Below, one piece after another: positions 16,745 through 26,300 of a stretch of DNA of 64,000 nt. The notes beneath the pieces were generated by a model. The model did not search any database and was not told the DNA's origin. It saw only the letters and a list, made by a program, of their open reading frames with translations. Each line of letters opens with the position of its first letter. The stretch's first letter is position 1. The stretch lies in the NCBI RefSeq assembly GCF_900101875.1, contig NZ_FNAI01000013.1, positions 1 through 64,000 of the forward strand. The letters run 5' to 3'. The translations under genes were made by a program, and so were the position numbers. Source of the DNA: Mucilaginibacter pineti (lineage in GTDB: Bacteria; Bacteroidota; Bacteroidia; Sphingobacteriales; Sphingobacteriaceae).

Positions 16745-17118
16745 AAATCTGTGTTTTTTAGGGTTTCCTGGATATGGGCGGCCAGCCAGGGGTGCTGGCT
16801 GATCAGATGGTGAAGGCTATAGACGATGAACCTGTTCATGTCGATGCCTTTGGCGAGCTTGATCCGTTTAAGGAGGTTCATGGTCTTGGTGTCCACGCGG
16901 ATCAGGCTTTTTTCGGTGCCGTTGTAACTGAAGGATTCGATAGCGTTAAAAAATTTGGTGGCCTGTTCCTCTGCGATACCGCCCGGAACACTTTTTCGGC
17001 CCGCCTTTCTACCAGCGGCCGGAGGGTCTTTTGCCTGATCTGGCGGTGGCGTTTTGCCTGCGGTTTCTGACCTGATCTTTTCTCTTAGCTCGTCGGCCAG
17101 GGATTTGATGCCGCTCAT
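16741..17118 (-). CDS. DUF3408-like protein, probable partner of the ParA-like TraA
   Basis: This 125-residue protein has a disordered Lys/Pro/Ala-rich N-terminus and a folded C-terminal third (IRVDTKTMNLLKRIKLAKGI, then FIVYSLHHLISQHPWL) that resembles the ribbon-helix-helix-like domain of DUF3408 (TraB/TraC) proteins. It overlaps the ParA gene by 4 bases, so the two are probably made together and act as a ParA/ParB-like pair in element maintenance or mobilisation. Confidence 0.72.
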   Translation of the reverse strand: MSGIKSLADELREKIRSETAGKTPPPDQAKDPPAAGRKAGRKSVPGGIAEEQATKFFNAIESFSYNGTEKSLIRVDTKTMNLLKRIKLAKGIDMNRFIVYSLHHLISQHPWLAAHIQETLKNTDL

Positions 17119-17756
17119 TGGTGTTCCTCCCGGAGCAGGTACTGCTCGTAGATCAGGTCGAGTACAGGCAGCACCGACGGCAGTACGATGGCTGGGATAT
17201 GCAGTGTACTCACCCGCTGGAAATCTACCCGGTCGGTAATGCCGGGCGTGACCACGCCGAATTTGGCCAGCACCTTGTCCACTTCCTCCCGCGTTTCGTA
17301 TTTTACGGTGTTCTTGATGCGGTTGGGGATGAATATTAGCGGAGCGCGGTTATTGATCTTCTTGATCACCATCGCAAACAGCAGCGTGGAGTCTACCGAC
17401 AGCTCATCGTAGTTGAAGGGACATAGAATGATGTCGCCCGCCAGGAATACCGGGATCAGGCCATCGTCGTCCATCTTTCCCGGCAGGTCGATCACGACCA
17501 GTTCCGGTTTGTTCTTGTCCTGGTCCATCACATTGAGCAGTACCGGGAAGTGTTTGAGATCGGAAGGTATCACCTCGTAGAGCGGCGCGTTCTCCAGTAT
17601 TTTTGCCTTCTCCGCTTTAGCAGCGATGCTCTGCTGGTAGTCCATGTCCAGTATGGTGAGCTTTCGGTTGCGAACGGTGGCCAGGTAGTTGGCCAGCAGC
17701 AGGGTCAGCGTACTCTTGCCTGCGCCGCCTTTTTGGTTGCCTATTAATATTACCAT
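17115..17756 (-). CDS. traA: ParA-family ATPase (TraA)
   Basis: This 213-residue deviant-Walker ATPase of the ParA/MinD class begins MVILIGNQKGGAGKSTLTLL, with the signature KGGAGKST near residue 10. It continues with ILDMDYQQS and VVIDLPGKMDD. It is the first tra gene after the mobilisation genes, as in CTnDOT. The start at 17756 is fixed by the P-loop; the open frame upstream is shadow from the relaxase gene. Confidence 0.92.
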   Translation of the reverse strand: MVILIGNQKGGAGKSTLTLLLANYLATVRNRKLTILDMDYQQSIAAKAEKAKILENAPLYEVIPSDLKHFPVLLNVMDQDKNKPELVVIDLPGKMDDDGLIPVFLAGDIILCPFNYDELSVDSTLLFAMVIKKINNRAPLIFIPNRIKNTVKYETREEVDKVLAKFGVVTPGITDRVDFQRVSTLHIPAIVLPSVLPVLDLIYEQYLLREEHQ

Positions 17757-17766
17757 ATCATAATTG

Positions 17767-18990
17767 TTAGCGTGTGTTTGTTCTTGCTTTACGTTTTCGG
17801 CGGCGGTTCCTGCCGTTGATGGCCTCATCGTCGATGTCCTCGGCCAGATCCAGCTGAAAGCCACCCGGTACTGGCGATTGCAATAATTCGTGAGGTTCCT
17901 GCCGGTAATCGGGCGCACCAGAGCCTTTTTGGGTCAAGGACGGGGCAGCTTGGTTTTTTTCGGCTGGCGATTGATCCGGGTTTTGATCGGCATTTTCGGG
18001 TGCTGGGATGATGGCTGCCTGCCCGCCTTGCGCTTGTTGCTGCACCGGAATGGCAGGTGTAATAAATTCTTTCAGTTCCATTACCTCGTTACCTTTAAAT
18101 ACCTGCTTTTTGGCATGGTCTATAAAGGTGTAGCCGTAAGGCTGCTTGCCATCCTTGGCATGAAAGATCACTTCAAGGCCGATTTTCTTGCGCAGCATTT
18201 CCGCCAGCGGCGAAGTGTAGGCCGACAGCGCCTGCTCCCTACCGCCCGGCAGTGGCCGGGTTAAAGGTTGTAATGACGGGTCATGTAGCTGCCGGTATCG
18301 CTCGATGATCGCCCTGAGCTGGATGATGCGTTCTTTGTTTTTTTGGTGGGCAGCGATCCGCTCATCTACTTTTTCCATCGGCAACCGCGCCAGTTCCCTG
18401 CCGTATTTGATGATGCGATAACTGGCACCTTCCGGTGTTAACGTATAGCCCTGGGCTTCCAGGATCATCATGAACTGTGCACGGGTGGAAAAATTATAGG
18501 AAAGCGCATTTTCCAGGTCAGGGTGTGTGGCCAGGTGCTCATCAGCTTTGATGATCTGGTTCAGCACCTGGTAGGCTTTCAGTTTCTCGAAGGAGTCACT
18601 GATCTTTTTGCCGTCTTTTCCTACCCTGGTAGTAACCATGTGGATGTGATTGTTGTCGGTATCCTTATGGTAAACCAGCAGGTAGGGCTGCTCACCATAG
18701 CCCATTCCTTTGAGCCATTGCTCGCCGATGGCGGTGAGCTGCTCCTTGGTGTGGGAACGGCCCTTGCAGGAAATCATGGCATGTAGCTGCGGGCGGCGCG
18801 TGCGCTTACTGCGTGCGGACAAGGCTTCCAGGTAATTGACATAGTCGCTGGGCCGCAGGTTATCCAGCCCCTGAAGTGCGCCAAATCCGGACACCTTTAG
18901 CAGTTCGCCCTTGTCCTTTTCCATCTTGTTGGTGTTGTAGCTGATGCCCGGGAAGGAAACCGATTTGTTGTAAAGGATTTTGACGATCAT
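17767..18990 (-). CDS. mobB: Relaxase/mobilisation nuclease (MobB, MOBP-type)
   Basis: This 407-residue relaxase nicks oriT and pilots the strand into the recipient. The N-terminal domain carries the His-triad metal site in LVYHKDTDNNHIHMVTTRV (pattern HxDTDxxHxH). Candidate catalytic tyrosines lie in the first 20 residues (ILYNKSV, ISYNTN). The C-terminal tail is disordered and rich in Gln, Ala and Pro, with basic residues at the end. It lies 10 bases after mobA, and the oriT-like hairpins lie just upstream of mobA. Confidence 0.93.
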   Translation of the reverse strand: MIVKILYNKSVSFPGISYNTNKMEKDKGELLKVSGFGALQGLDNLRPSDYVNYLEALSARSKRTRRPQLHAMISCKGRSHTKEQLTAIGEQWLKGMGYGEQPYLLVYHKDTDNNHIHMVTTRVGKDGKKISDSFEKLKAYQVLNQIIKADEHLATHPDLENALSYNFSTRAQFMMILEAQGYTLTPEGASYRIIKYGRELARLPMEKVDERIAAHQKNKERIIQLRAIIERYRQLHDPSLQPLTRPLPGGREQALSAYTSPLAEMLRKKIGLEVIFHAKDGKQPYGYTFIDHAKKQVFKGNEVMELKEFITPAIPVQQQAQGGQAAIIPAPENADQNPDQSPAEKNQAAPSLTQKGSGAPDYRQEPHELLQSPVPGGFQLDLAEDIDDEAINGRNRRRKRKARTNTR

Positions 18991-19000
18991 AGGTAAATTG

Positions 19001-19411
19001 CTAGTTCCGCATCAGGCGGATGATCTGGCGGAGACACTTTTCCAGCTCCTGCTGCAGGGTCACGTAGGCTGCCAGCAACTGGTTGAATTCAGCGACTGTC
19101 CCGGGATTGAGCATATCTTGTTTGTTTAGCGTATTGGCATGCCGGGCAAGTTGGTTGATGTTGTTTCCTGCGCGGCCCAGTTCCGCACCGATCCCGTCGA
19201 GCAGTTTCATCAGTTCTGCCGCGTTGATCACCAGGCTGTGTGAGTCGTGCAGCACCCGGCCTTTGATGATCTCCGAGCGGTTCAGGCCCAGCTGCTGCTC
19301 CATCGCTTTCAGCTGCCGCAGTTCCTGTTCGGTCAGTTTGGCCTTGATGATATGCTCGCGTTTGCCTTCCAGCAGCTTTGGTCTGCCGGTGTGCCTGGTT
19401 TTTTTTGCCAT
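19001..19411 (-). CDS. mobA: Relaxosome accessory protein (MobA in CTnDOT nomenclature, MobC-like fold)
   Basis: This 136-residue basic protein has a ribbon-helix-helix-like region (HIIKAKLTEQELRQLKAMEQ, LGLNRSEIIKGRVL) and the mobilisation-protein motif ELGRAGNNINQLARHANTLN. Such proteins bind oriT and help the relaxase nick. The start at 19411 (MAKKTRHTGRPKLL) fits family starts. The open frame reaches 19606, but that part runs through the hairpin cluster and is not protein-like. Confidence 0.88.
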   Translation of the reverse strand: MAKKTRHTGRPKLLEGKREHIIKAKLTEQELRQLKAMEQQLGLNRSEIIKGRVLHDSHSLVINAAELMKLLDGIGAELGRAGNNINQLARHANTLNKQDMLNPGTVAEFNQLLAAYVTLQQELEKCLRQIIRLMRN

Positions 19412-19443
19412 AGGCTTTCGAGGGGTTGAACGGTTGAGGGGCA

Positions 19444-19614
19444 GAAAAACCAAGTTGCGCGGTTTTTCCCTCCTTTGCCAGCCTTTCCCCATCGGGGTTA
19501 GGCTGGTAAAAGGCAAGTTAGTTTTGGGGTACCCCAAAACACAACTTGCCGACTGTAAAACAAAAAAATGTGGTATTCCATGAATCGGGTATGTGGGGCC
19601 TGGCACACCCGATT
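19444..19614. other. Candidate oriT: four hairpins upstream of mobA
   Basis: Four inverted repeats stand side by side. GAAAAACC/GGTTTTTC is at 19444-19451 and 19461-19468. CCAGCC/GGCTGG is at 19478-19483 and 19501-19506, with inner CCCC/GGGG. GGCAAGTT/AACTTGCC is at 19512-19519 and 19543-19550 and encloses the perfect palindrome GTTTTGGGGTACCCCAAAAC (19521-19540). AATCGGGT/ACCCGATT is at 19583-19590 and 19607-19614. Position next to mobA/mobB and this structure suggest the origin of transfer plus mob-operon operators. The nick site cannot be assigned by eye. Confidence 0.6.
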
Positions 19615-19619
19615 TTCAA

Positions 19620-19939
19620 GTTGGGCCGGTGGAAGGCCGGGCAGTATGCTGACTAAGCAAATAGCGGTATAGCTAATTTGCAAGCTAAGTGACAGGCGTG
19701 CTAAATACCAAAGTAATTAGCGAGTAGGCCAAATAAACAATGGGCTTGCCTATCGCTTAGCCAGCCTATCAACTTAAGAATTGGCAAACTAATCATACGG
19801 CTTGCTAATTGTAGGCTGTATAAATATTAGGCCGTTAAGCCATGCAGCTGGGTTAGTAGCTCATCAGCCTGTGGCTTGGCCGATAGCCTGACCAATAAGA
19901 TAAGTACTTACTTCGCCGATTACTTAGCTAATAGGCGAT
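19620..19939. repeat. Gene-free zone dense in GCTAA/TTAGC motifs
   Basis: No convincing reading frame is present. The pentamer GCTAA or its complement occurs at 19672, 19684, 19700, 19717, 19757, 19804, 19924 and 19927. GCCTAT/ATAGGC-type hexamers occur at 19748, 19764 and 19931. By simple chance about half a GCTAA match would be expected in this length. The degenerate spacing resembles loose iterons. It lies between the oriT-like hairpins and the primase gene, so a role in transfer replication or silencing is possible but unproven. Confidence 0.45.
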
Positions 19940-20902
19940 CTATCTACGGTAGGTAGCGAGCATCTTTTGATAAACATGAGGTTCCTCCCAGGGCAAGCAC
20001 TTTGTTTGCGCGGCCATCACCTTTTCATTATAGTCGTTGTGACCTTCATAGATACCGGAGCCGTCCTTCGCATGGGAATTCGCCTTCAAAATTAAGGCGG
20101 TAGCATCCCTTCCGCTTTGGTCATGGTCAAAGAATACAGTTACTTCCTTATAGGCTGCAGCCCTGTTGGCCGCTTGCTGCGCTAAGGCCGTGGTGTTAAG
20201 CACCAGTACGGTTGGCAAGTTATCCTGGTCTGCCGTTTTAAGCCAGCTGAGGTAATCTATGTAGCCTTCAAATAACACCAGGCGGTCGGTATCGCCCTGG
20301 ATGCGGGTAAGCGCTTTGGTGCCAAGGCAACCTTTCCAACTGGCGGCTGTACGCACTTCCCAACTGCCCAGCTCATTTTGCCAGCCAATGGCAAAATAAT
20401 TCCGGCGCTGCTTGTTGGCATCTGTGATATAATAATAGACTTCCGATAATTTGTCCGCTGCAACGTCCCATACCCCCCGGCCTTTTAAGAAAGTTTCCAG
20501 GATCGGATTGTTGCCCAACGGCTTGACAGCGAAGATGTGATAGGTTGGTATTTTGATCCTGATCCTTGGCCTGGGTGGTCTGTCAGTCGTTTGCCTAGCT
20601 AAGGCTTCGCGGTCAGCTGCACAGGTATCGGCGATCTTGTTTAGAACTTCTGAAAATGTGAGATTCTTCCAGTATTGCTGTCCAAAACTGATTACATCGC
20701 CGCCACCAGGCAGACCGAAGTCGTACCATTCATCGGTTTCGGGATTAACAGAGAAGGAAGGGTCGGAATCACCATCACGGATCATGCTGTGATACTTGTG
20801 CTGACCGCCGGTAGTTTTAACCGGCTCGTGGCCTAAACGGGATAGCAGGTCTACTAAAGACACCTGCTCTTTGAGTGCTGTGGCATCAATGTATTTATTC
20901 AT
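19940..20902 (-). CDS. Toprim-domain primase-like protein with degenerate zinc finger
   Basis: This 320-residue DnaG-like protein probably primes the transferred strand or replicates the circular element. The N-terminal region aligns by eye with a CHC2 zinc-binding domain (DPSFSVNPETDEWYDFGLPG then GGDVISF), but the usual Cys and His ligands are absent. The toprim domain is recognisable as VLFEGYIDYLSWLK followed by VTVFFDHDQSGRDA, with the acidic DxD intact. It is the most upstream gene of the minus-strand module. Confidence 0.82.
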   Translation of the reverse strand: MNKYIDATALKEQVSLVDLLSRLGHEPVKTTGGQHKYHSMIRDGDSDPSFSVNPETDEWYDFGLPGGGDVISFGQQYWKNLTFSEVLNKIADTCAADREALARQTTDRPPRPRIRIKIPTYHIFAVKPLGNNPILETFLKGRGVWDVAADKLSEVYYYITDANKQRRNYFAIGWQNELGSWEVRTAASWKGCLGTKALTRIQGDTDRLVLFEGYIDYLSWLKTADQDNLPTVLVLNTTALAQQAANRAAAYKEVTVFFDHDQSGRDATALILKANSHAKDGSGIYEGHNDYNEKVMAAQTKCLPWEEPHVYQKMLATYRR

Positions 20903-21397
20903 AATAATAAAATGGGATGAAATAAAAAGCCTGCACGCTAGATCACGGGCAGTCCAGGGAACTGAATTTGAAAGAAAAGGCGAACGCCTTGCCCCGGCAG
21001 CGGGTGACGAACCCCTTTGATCTGCTCCTGCCGGAGTATGAAGATGAACTAAAATGCGGGACTACCTGCGTAAGTATCTACTTACCTTACCAAAACTGGC
21101 TGCCTACGGTTCACCGGAATTATTCCGGCTGCACATAATTCTTGGCTTTTAGACCTTGAATGCCTCGTCCCCACCTGTCAAAGAACTAACTTGTCATTGG
21201 GATCAAAGGTGGAGAGGATTAAAATGGCGCTTTCACAACTTTACAATGTTGGTATCGATTTTAAATAACCGGATGAAAAGAAGTCAGAGAGATCAACTGT
21301 AATGGCCTCAATAGTTGATTTACAGACTATTATTAACACATATTTAATATTAGCGTTCAAATTGATTAAATTTACACTCGGCGATTTATACACGGTA
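20903..21397. other. Intergenic region with coding remnant and two short perfect palindromes
   Basis: The module changes direction here. On the plus strand a protein-like stretch without a start codon runs from about 20959 (ELNLKEKANALPRQRVTNPF then DLLLPEYEDELK) to a stop near 21136. A 32-codon ATG frame (21054-21152, MRDYLRKYLLTLPKLAAYG) overlaps it in another frame. Together they look like a decayed, frameshifted small gene. GTAAGTA-TC-TACTTAC (21070-21085) and CCGGAAT-T-ATTCCGG (21114-21128) are perfect inverted repeats that could be operators. No clear -7/-33 promoter was identified for the sigma gene. Confidence 0.4.
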
Positions 21398-21973
21398 ATG
21401 ATATTGAGGCAAAATGTACAGACTGATGAAGAACTTTTACTACTCCTAAGCGGAGATAGTGAGAAGGCTTTTGACGAACTGTATAACCGCTACTGGAAAA
21501 AATTATTCGTTGTAGCCATGCAGACTTTAAAGGATCAGGAACAGGCGGAGGAAATTGTTCACGATGTCTTTTTGAAACTATGGTCTCTACGGACAACCCT
21601 TAAGGTGGAGAAGTCACTCAGCCTATACTTGGCAGCGGCGGTGAAGTATCATGTGCTTAATCACCTGGCCAAGCAAAAAAGACGTGCTGTTTTATGGGAG
21701 AAAAAGCCTCAACCGGTGCAAGAGGCTGAAGAAACTACTGCGGATTGGCTTCGTGAAAAAGAATTAATGCTCGAATTAAAATACGCTGTTTCAGCACTTC
21801 CTGATAAATGCCGTATCGTTTATACCATGAGCAGAGAGCAGGGACTTACCACAAAACAAATTTCCGCAGAACTAGACATACCGCTGAATACGGTTGAGTC
21901 GCAATTGTCCAGATCCTTAAAACTGCTCAGGCACCATTTCAGGGGCAAACTGGGCATGTTCCTTTTTTTCTAA
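21398..21973 (+). CDS. ECF RNA polymerase sigma factor (FecI-like), locus 1
   Basis: This 191-residue sigma-70 family ECF factor probably activates the downstream SusC/SusD operon when released by the FecR gene next to it. Region 2 is visible as AFDELYNRYWKKLFVVAMQT with EEIVHDVFLKLW, and region 4 as ALPDKCRIVYTMSREQGLTT with ISAELDIPLNTVESQLSRSL. The start at 21398 (MILRQNVQTDEELLLLLSG) is preferred because sigma-factor homology begins just after it. An in-frame ATG at 21302 would add 32 unusual hydrophobic residues. Confidence 0.9.
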   Translation: MILRQNVQTDEELLLLLSGDSEKAFDELYNRYWKKLFVVAMQTLKDQEQAEEIVHDVFLKLWSLRTTLKVEKSLSLYLAAAVKYHVLNHLAKQKRRAVLWEKKPQPVQEAEETTADWLREKELMLELKYAVSALPDKCRIVYTMSREQGLTTKQISAELDIPLNTVESQLSRSLKLLRHHFRGKLGMFLFF

Positions 21974-22044
21974 ATTTTTTCAAAAAGTTTCATTGTGAAT
22001 TGATCTCGCATTGTCTTTATATCAAATGACCCTGATAAAGACGA

Positions 22045-23175
22045 ATGGAGAAACCCAATAATATACAAGATCTTGCTCAAAAATGGCTTGATGGCAGCAT
22101 TAGCCCGGAAGAGAAAGCCATTTTCGACAAATGGTACAATCAGCATGATTTTTCCGAGCTAAAAATGGATGCCCAGGAAGGCTTTGATGAAAACGCACTC
22201 CAAGAGCGGCTGCGCTCAGAAATTAAACAACAGATTCCGCAGTTTGCACGGGCCAAACTGGTTCGCTTATGGCCGCGCATCGCAGCAGCTGCATCGGTTG
22301 TACTTGCCATCGGTTTCGGGACGCTTTATTATGCAAACCGGCATAAAGAACATAATGCAGGGTTTGCAGCCGTAAAGAATGATGTCGCTCCGGGCAAACA
22401 GGGTGCTACACTTACTTTAGCTAACGGTAAAAAAATCAGGCTTGCGGAGGCAGCGAAGGGTAAGCTGGCGCAAGAGGCCGGTGTTTCGATCAGTAAAACT
22501 GCCGATGGACAAGTAATTTATCAAATCGAGGATTCAACTTCAGAAAACAAGATCAATACAATCACAACAGCCAACGGAGAGACCTATCAGGTGCGTTTGC
22601 CGGATGGGTCGGCCGTTTGGCTGAATGCTGGCTCCAGCCTGACTTATTCAGCCAGCCTTCTCCGGGAAGGAAAGCGGAGCGTCCGTTTATCGGGCGAGGG
22701 ATATTTTGAGATTGCCAAAGACAAGGTGCATCCTTTTGTGGTTTCCACCGACCGGGAATCGGTCGAGGTCCTGGGTACGCATTTCAATGTGAGCAGCTAT
22801 GCCAATGATCCTTTGAGCAGGACGACGCTGCAGGAAGGTTCGGTCCGGATGAACGGCAAAACGGTACTGAAGCCGGGCGAGCAGGCTGTTGTTGGGGCTG
22901 CGGGTACCTTGCGCATAGAAGAAGTGGATGTGGATGAGGCCCTGGCCTGGAAGAACGGCAAGTTCGTTTTCGCTGATGAGGATATTGAAAGCATCATGCG
23001 CAAGCTTGCCCGGTGGTATGATGTGGAGGTGGTTTATGTAGGAGAAAAGCCTGATGCGAGCTTTACGGCATCGATCAGCCGCTCCGATCATATCGGGAAG
23101 ATACTGAGCAAGTTGTCGTTTGCCCGGAAAGTTAAATTTAAAATTGAAGGAAGGAGGGTGACGGTTATGCGATAG
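22045..23175 (+). CDS. FecR-family anti-sigma factor, locus 1
   Basis: This 376-residue inner-membrane regulator has a cytoplasmic N-terminus that should bind the sigma factor (QKWLDGSISPEEKAIFDKWY) and one membrane segment near residues 74-95 (LWPRIAAAASVVLAIGFGTL). The periplasmic FecR domain includes LPDGSAVWLNAGSSLTY and GEGYFEIAKDKVHPFVV, and a C-terminal DUF4974-like domain follows (FADEDIESIMRKLARWYDVE). It pairs with the sigma gene 71 bases upstream and should sense the SusC N-terminal signalling domain. Confidence 0.93.
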   Translation: MEKPNNIQDLAQKWLDGSISPEEKAIFDKWYNQHDFSELKMDAQEGFDENALQERLRSEIKQQIPQFARAKLVRLWPRIAAAASVVLAIGFGTLYYANRHKEHNAGFAAVKNDVAPGKQGATLTLANGKKIRLAEAAKGKLAQEAGVSISKTADGQVIYQIEDSTSENKINTITTANGETYQVRLPDGSAVWLNAGSSLTYSASLLREGKRSVRLSGEGYFEIAKDKVHPFVVSTDRESVEVLGTHFNVSSYANDPLSRTTLQEGSVRMNGKTVLKPGEQAVVGAAGTLRIEEVDVDEALAWKNGKFVFADEDIESIMRKLARWYDVEVVYVGEKPDASFTASISRSDHIGKILSKLSFARKVKFKIEGRRVTVMR

Positions 23176-23207
23176 ATGTACTTAGCTGACCGGTGCCAGC
23201 AAAAAGG

Positions 23208-23239
23208 AAAGCGAGAGTGCTTCGACCTACTCCCGCTTT
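23208..23239 (+). terminator. Hairpin between fecR and susC, locus 1
   Basis: AAAGCG-A-GAGT pairs with ACTC-C-CGCTTT with one internal mismatch. It lies 33 bases after the fecR stop. There is no T-tract, so it may be a weak terminator, an attenuator or an mRNA-stability element. A comparable hairpin lies in the same place in locus 2. Confidence 0.4.
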
Positions 23240-23307
23240 ATGCCTGGTTTACCGTGTAAAATTATTTTGAGATAGTTAACAACTTGAAAACCAAACAAAC
23301 AAAATTA

Positions 23308-26300
23308 ATGAAAATTAATGAAAAAATTGTGGCGGGCCGGCCTATGGCCTTGTCCAAACAAATAATTAGGATTATGAAGCTGACCATACTCTTAATGACC
23401 GTTTGCCTGTTACAGGTGAGTGCCTTAACCAAAGCACAGGTCTACTTGAATACCAAAGGAGAATCCTTACAGAGGGTGTTAAAATCTGTAAGTCAGCAGA
23501 GTGGCTATGACTTTGTCTATATCACTGCTGAACTCAAAGGACTAAAAACGGGTGCGATCAGTTTAAAAAATGCTTCAATTGATGAATCCTTGAAAGCTTG
23601 TTTTGCTGACCAGCCACTGGTCTATGAGATTTCGGACAAGACTGTAATGGTGAGAAAGAAAGATGAAGTTTCAATGATTGATAAGATCATTGACCGTTTT
23701 CAGGAAATTACGGCTACTGGTAAAGTCGTGGATGAAAATGGACAGGCTTTGAGTGGGGCTTCTGTAATTGTTAAAGCAACAAGCAAAGGAACAATGACAA
23801 AAGCCGACGGAACTTTTGCCATAGACGGAGTGGAAGAAGGCGCAGCACTGTTGGTGAAGTTTTTGGGCTATGAGCCTTTGGAGATCCCGGCCGGGAAATC
23901 TTTGGGGGTCATCAGGTTGAAGCTTTCGGAGAATGTTTTGGATCAGGTCATTGTGAGGGCCTACGATAAAACCAGCCAGAGGCTGTCCACGGGAAATATC
24001 AGTACCGTCACGGCAAAGCAGATCCAGGACCAGCCGGTGAGCAACCCGCTGCTGGCGCTGCAGGGACAGGTACCGGGGCTGATCATTAACCAGTCCAGTG
24101 GTTATGCAAATAGTGGGGTGACGGTTCAGATTCAGGGCCCCAACAGTTTGACCAACGGAAACTACCCGTTTTATGTGGTTGACGGAGTTCCATATCCGTC
24201 TACGCCGATGAACTCGATCAATTCGGGACTGTTCGGCTCTACTGGCAACGGAGGAATGGGTATTGGTTTCAATACGCGAAACGGCAATCCCCTGGCTTTT
24301 TTAAATCCCCAGGATATTGAATCCATAAGTATCTTAAAGGACGCGGATGCAACCGCCATTTATGGTTCCCAGGCTGCAAATGGTGCCATAATCATTACCA
24401 CGAAAAGGGGACGTGCCGGCGACGCAAAAATAGCATTGAACCTGCAGCAGGGATTTGCGCAGAATGTGAAATTCCTGAACCTGATGGGTCGCGAGCAATA
24501 TCTGCAGATGCGAAGGGATGCATATTTTGGGACAGACGGGCTTACCAGTTCTTCGCCTCAGTTTGCGGCGCAGTATGACCTGAATGGTTTATGGGACACC
24601 ACAAGGGAAACAGATTGGCAGAAAGTACTTTTGGGCGGGACGGCAAGTTATACAAACCTCCAGGGGTCGCTTTCCGGTGGCACCGAACTGGACCAGTACC
24701 AGCTGAGTTTGAATTATAACCGCCAGACGACAGTGAATCCCGGTGATTTTTCTGACCAGAAGGCAGCCTTTCATTTCAGCCAGAATCATACGGGCAGAAA
24801 TGGCAGGTTTAAGGCACAGACGACCCTCTCTTATTTATTGGATTATAACATATTGCCTTTCGGCGACCGGACTGCACTGGCCCTAAATTTATCTCCGGTG
24901 GCGCCGGAGCTCTATAATAGTGATGGCACCTTCAATTGGCAGACGACCGCAAGCGGAGCTTCTTCCTGGTCTAATCCGATGGCACTCCTTGCGGTGAAAG
25001 CTAAAACCAAAACAGCGAATTTGATCGGCAATCTGATATTGAGCTACCAGCTGGCAAGCAATCTGGAGGTATCGGCCAGCCTGGGCTATTCCTCGATGAG
25101 GCAGGATGAGTTTAGAGGGTTGCCGTTTGCCACGATCACCCCACAAGCAGTCGCTGCCGGAGTTAAGCCGAGTGCAACCTTTGCGAATGCCGATGATGAT
25201 TCATGGATTATAGAACCGAAACTGAGTTATAACCTGGTGCTCGGTCCCGGAAAATTTGATGCGATGGCCGGATCGACATTGAGGCGCAACAACTCAAAAT
25301 ACCAGGCGTTTTTCGGGAGGGACTATGTGAGTGACCAGACACTGGAAAACATCAGTTCTGCCGGTACAGTGGGAGTTCAGTCTTCGGCACTTTCGGAATA
25401 TAGATATGGGGCTGTTTTTGGCCACCTGGGATACAATGTTGGGGATAAATACATTGTAAGTCTGAATGGACGCCGCGATGGCAGCTCACGTTTTGGTAAT
25501 AACAATATGTTCCATAACTTTTGGAGTGCGGCGGGCGCCTGGATTTTTTCGCAGGAACATTTCTTGTCCGATCAGTTGGGATGGCTGAGTTTTGGGAAAT
25601 TGAACCTGAGTTATGGTTCGGTCGGAAGTGATGGCATTAACGATTATGCATTTTTAAGTCTCTATGGGGCCTCTGGTTCCGGTCCCTATCAGGGCGTGAT
25701 AATTCAAGAGCCTGTAAATTTGCCCAATCCAAATATTCAGTGGGAAGAAACAAGGAAGTTCAATGCGGGGTTGACAATTGGGCTTTTCAGGGATAGGATC
25801 TTATTGACAGCAGACTACTACAGAAACAGATCTTCCAATCAGCTGCTCTCTTATACCTTGCCCTACATTACCGGTTTTTCCAGTGTGCCGGCCAATTTTC
25901 CCGCCACCGTTCAGAATAAGGGTTGGGAGTTTACGATGAGCCTCAAGCCTTTTTCTGGCGGCGGCTTAACCTGGAGCAGTAACTTCAATATTGCATTCAA
26001 CAGGAATAAACTTGTTGCGTTCCCGGATTTGGCAACCTCATCTTACAGCAGTAGCTTTGTCATCGGTCAGCCCATCTCGGCAGCACAAAGGGCACAATAT
26101 GCCGGCGTAAATCCACAGACCGGGCTGTATCAGTTTTACCGGGCAGACGGAAGCCTTACGGATAATCCGGATTATCCCTCCGATTATAAATACATGGATA
26201 CGGCGCCAAAGTTTACCGGCGGATGGTTCAACACCTTTAGCTACCGGGGATTCACTTTGGATGTGCTGTTCCAGTTTGTTTACGGTAATAGGCAAATGAA

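Noticed and set aside
17757..17918. Extended N-terminus of the ParA-like TraA
   Set aside because: The extra codons overlap the end of the relaxase gene and are unlike any ParA; the P-loop sits correctly from the start at 17756.
21170..21212. CCACCT/AGGTGG inverted repeat as a terminator or att site
   Set aside because: The arms are short, the loop is about 30 bases and there is no T-run or second copy in the window. It is insufficient for a call.
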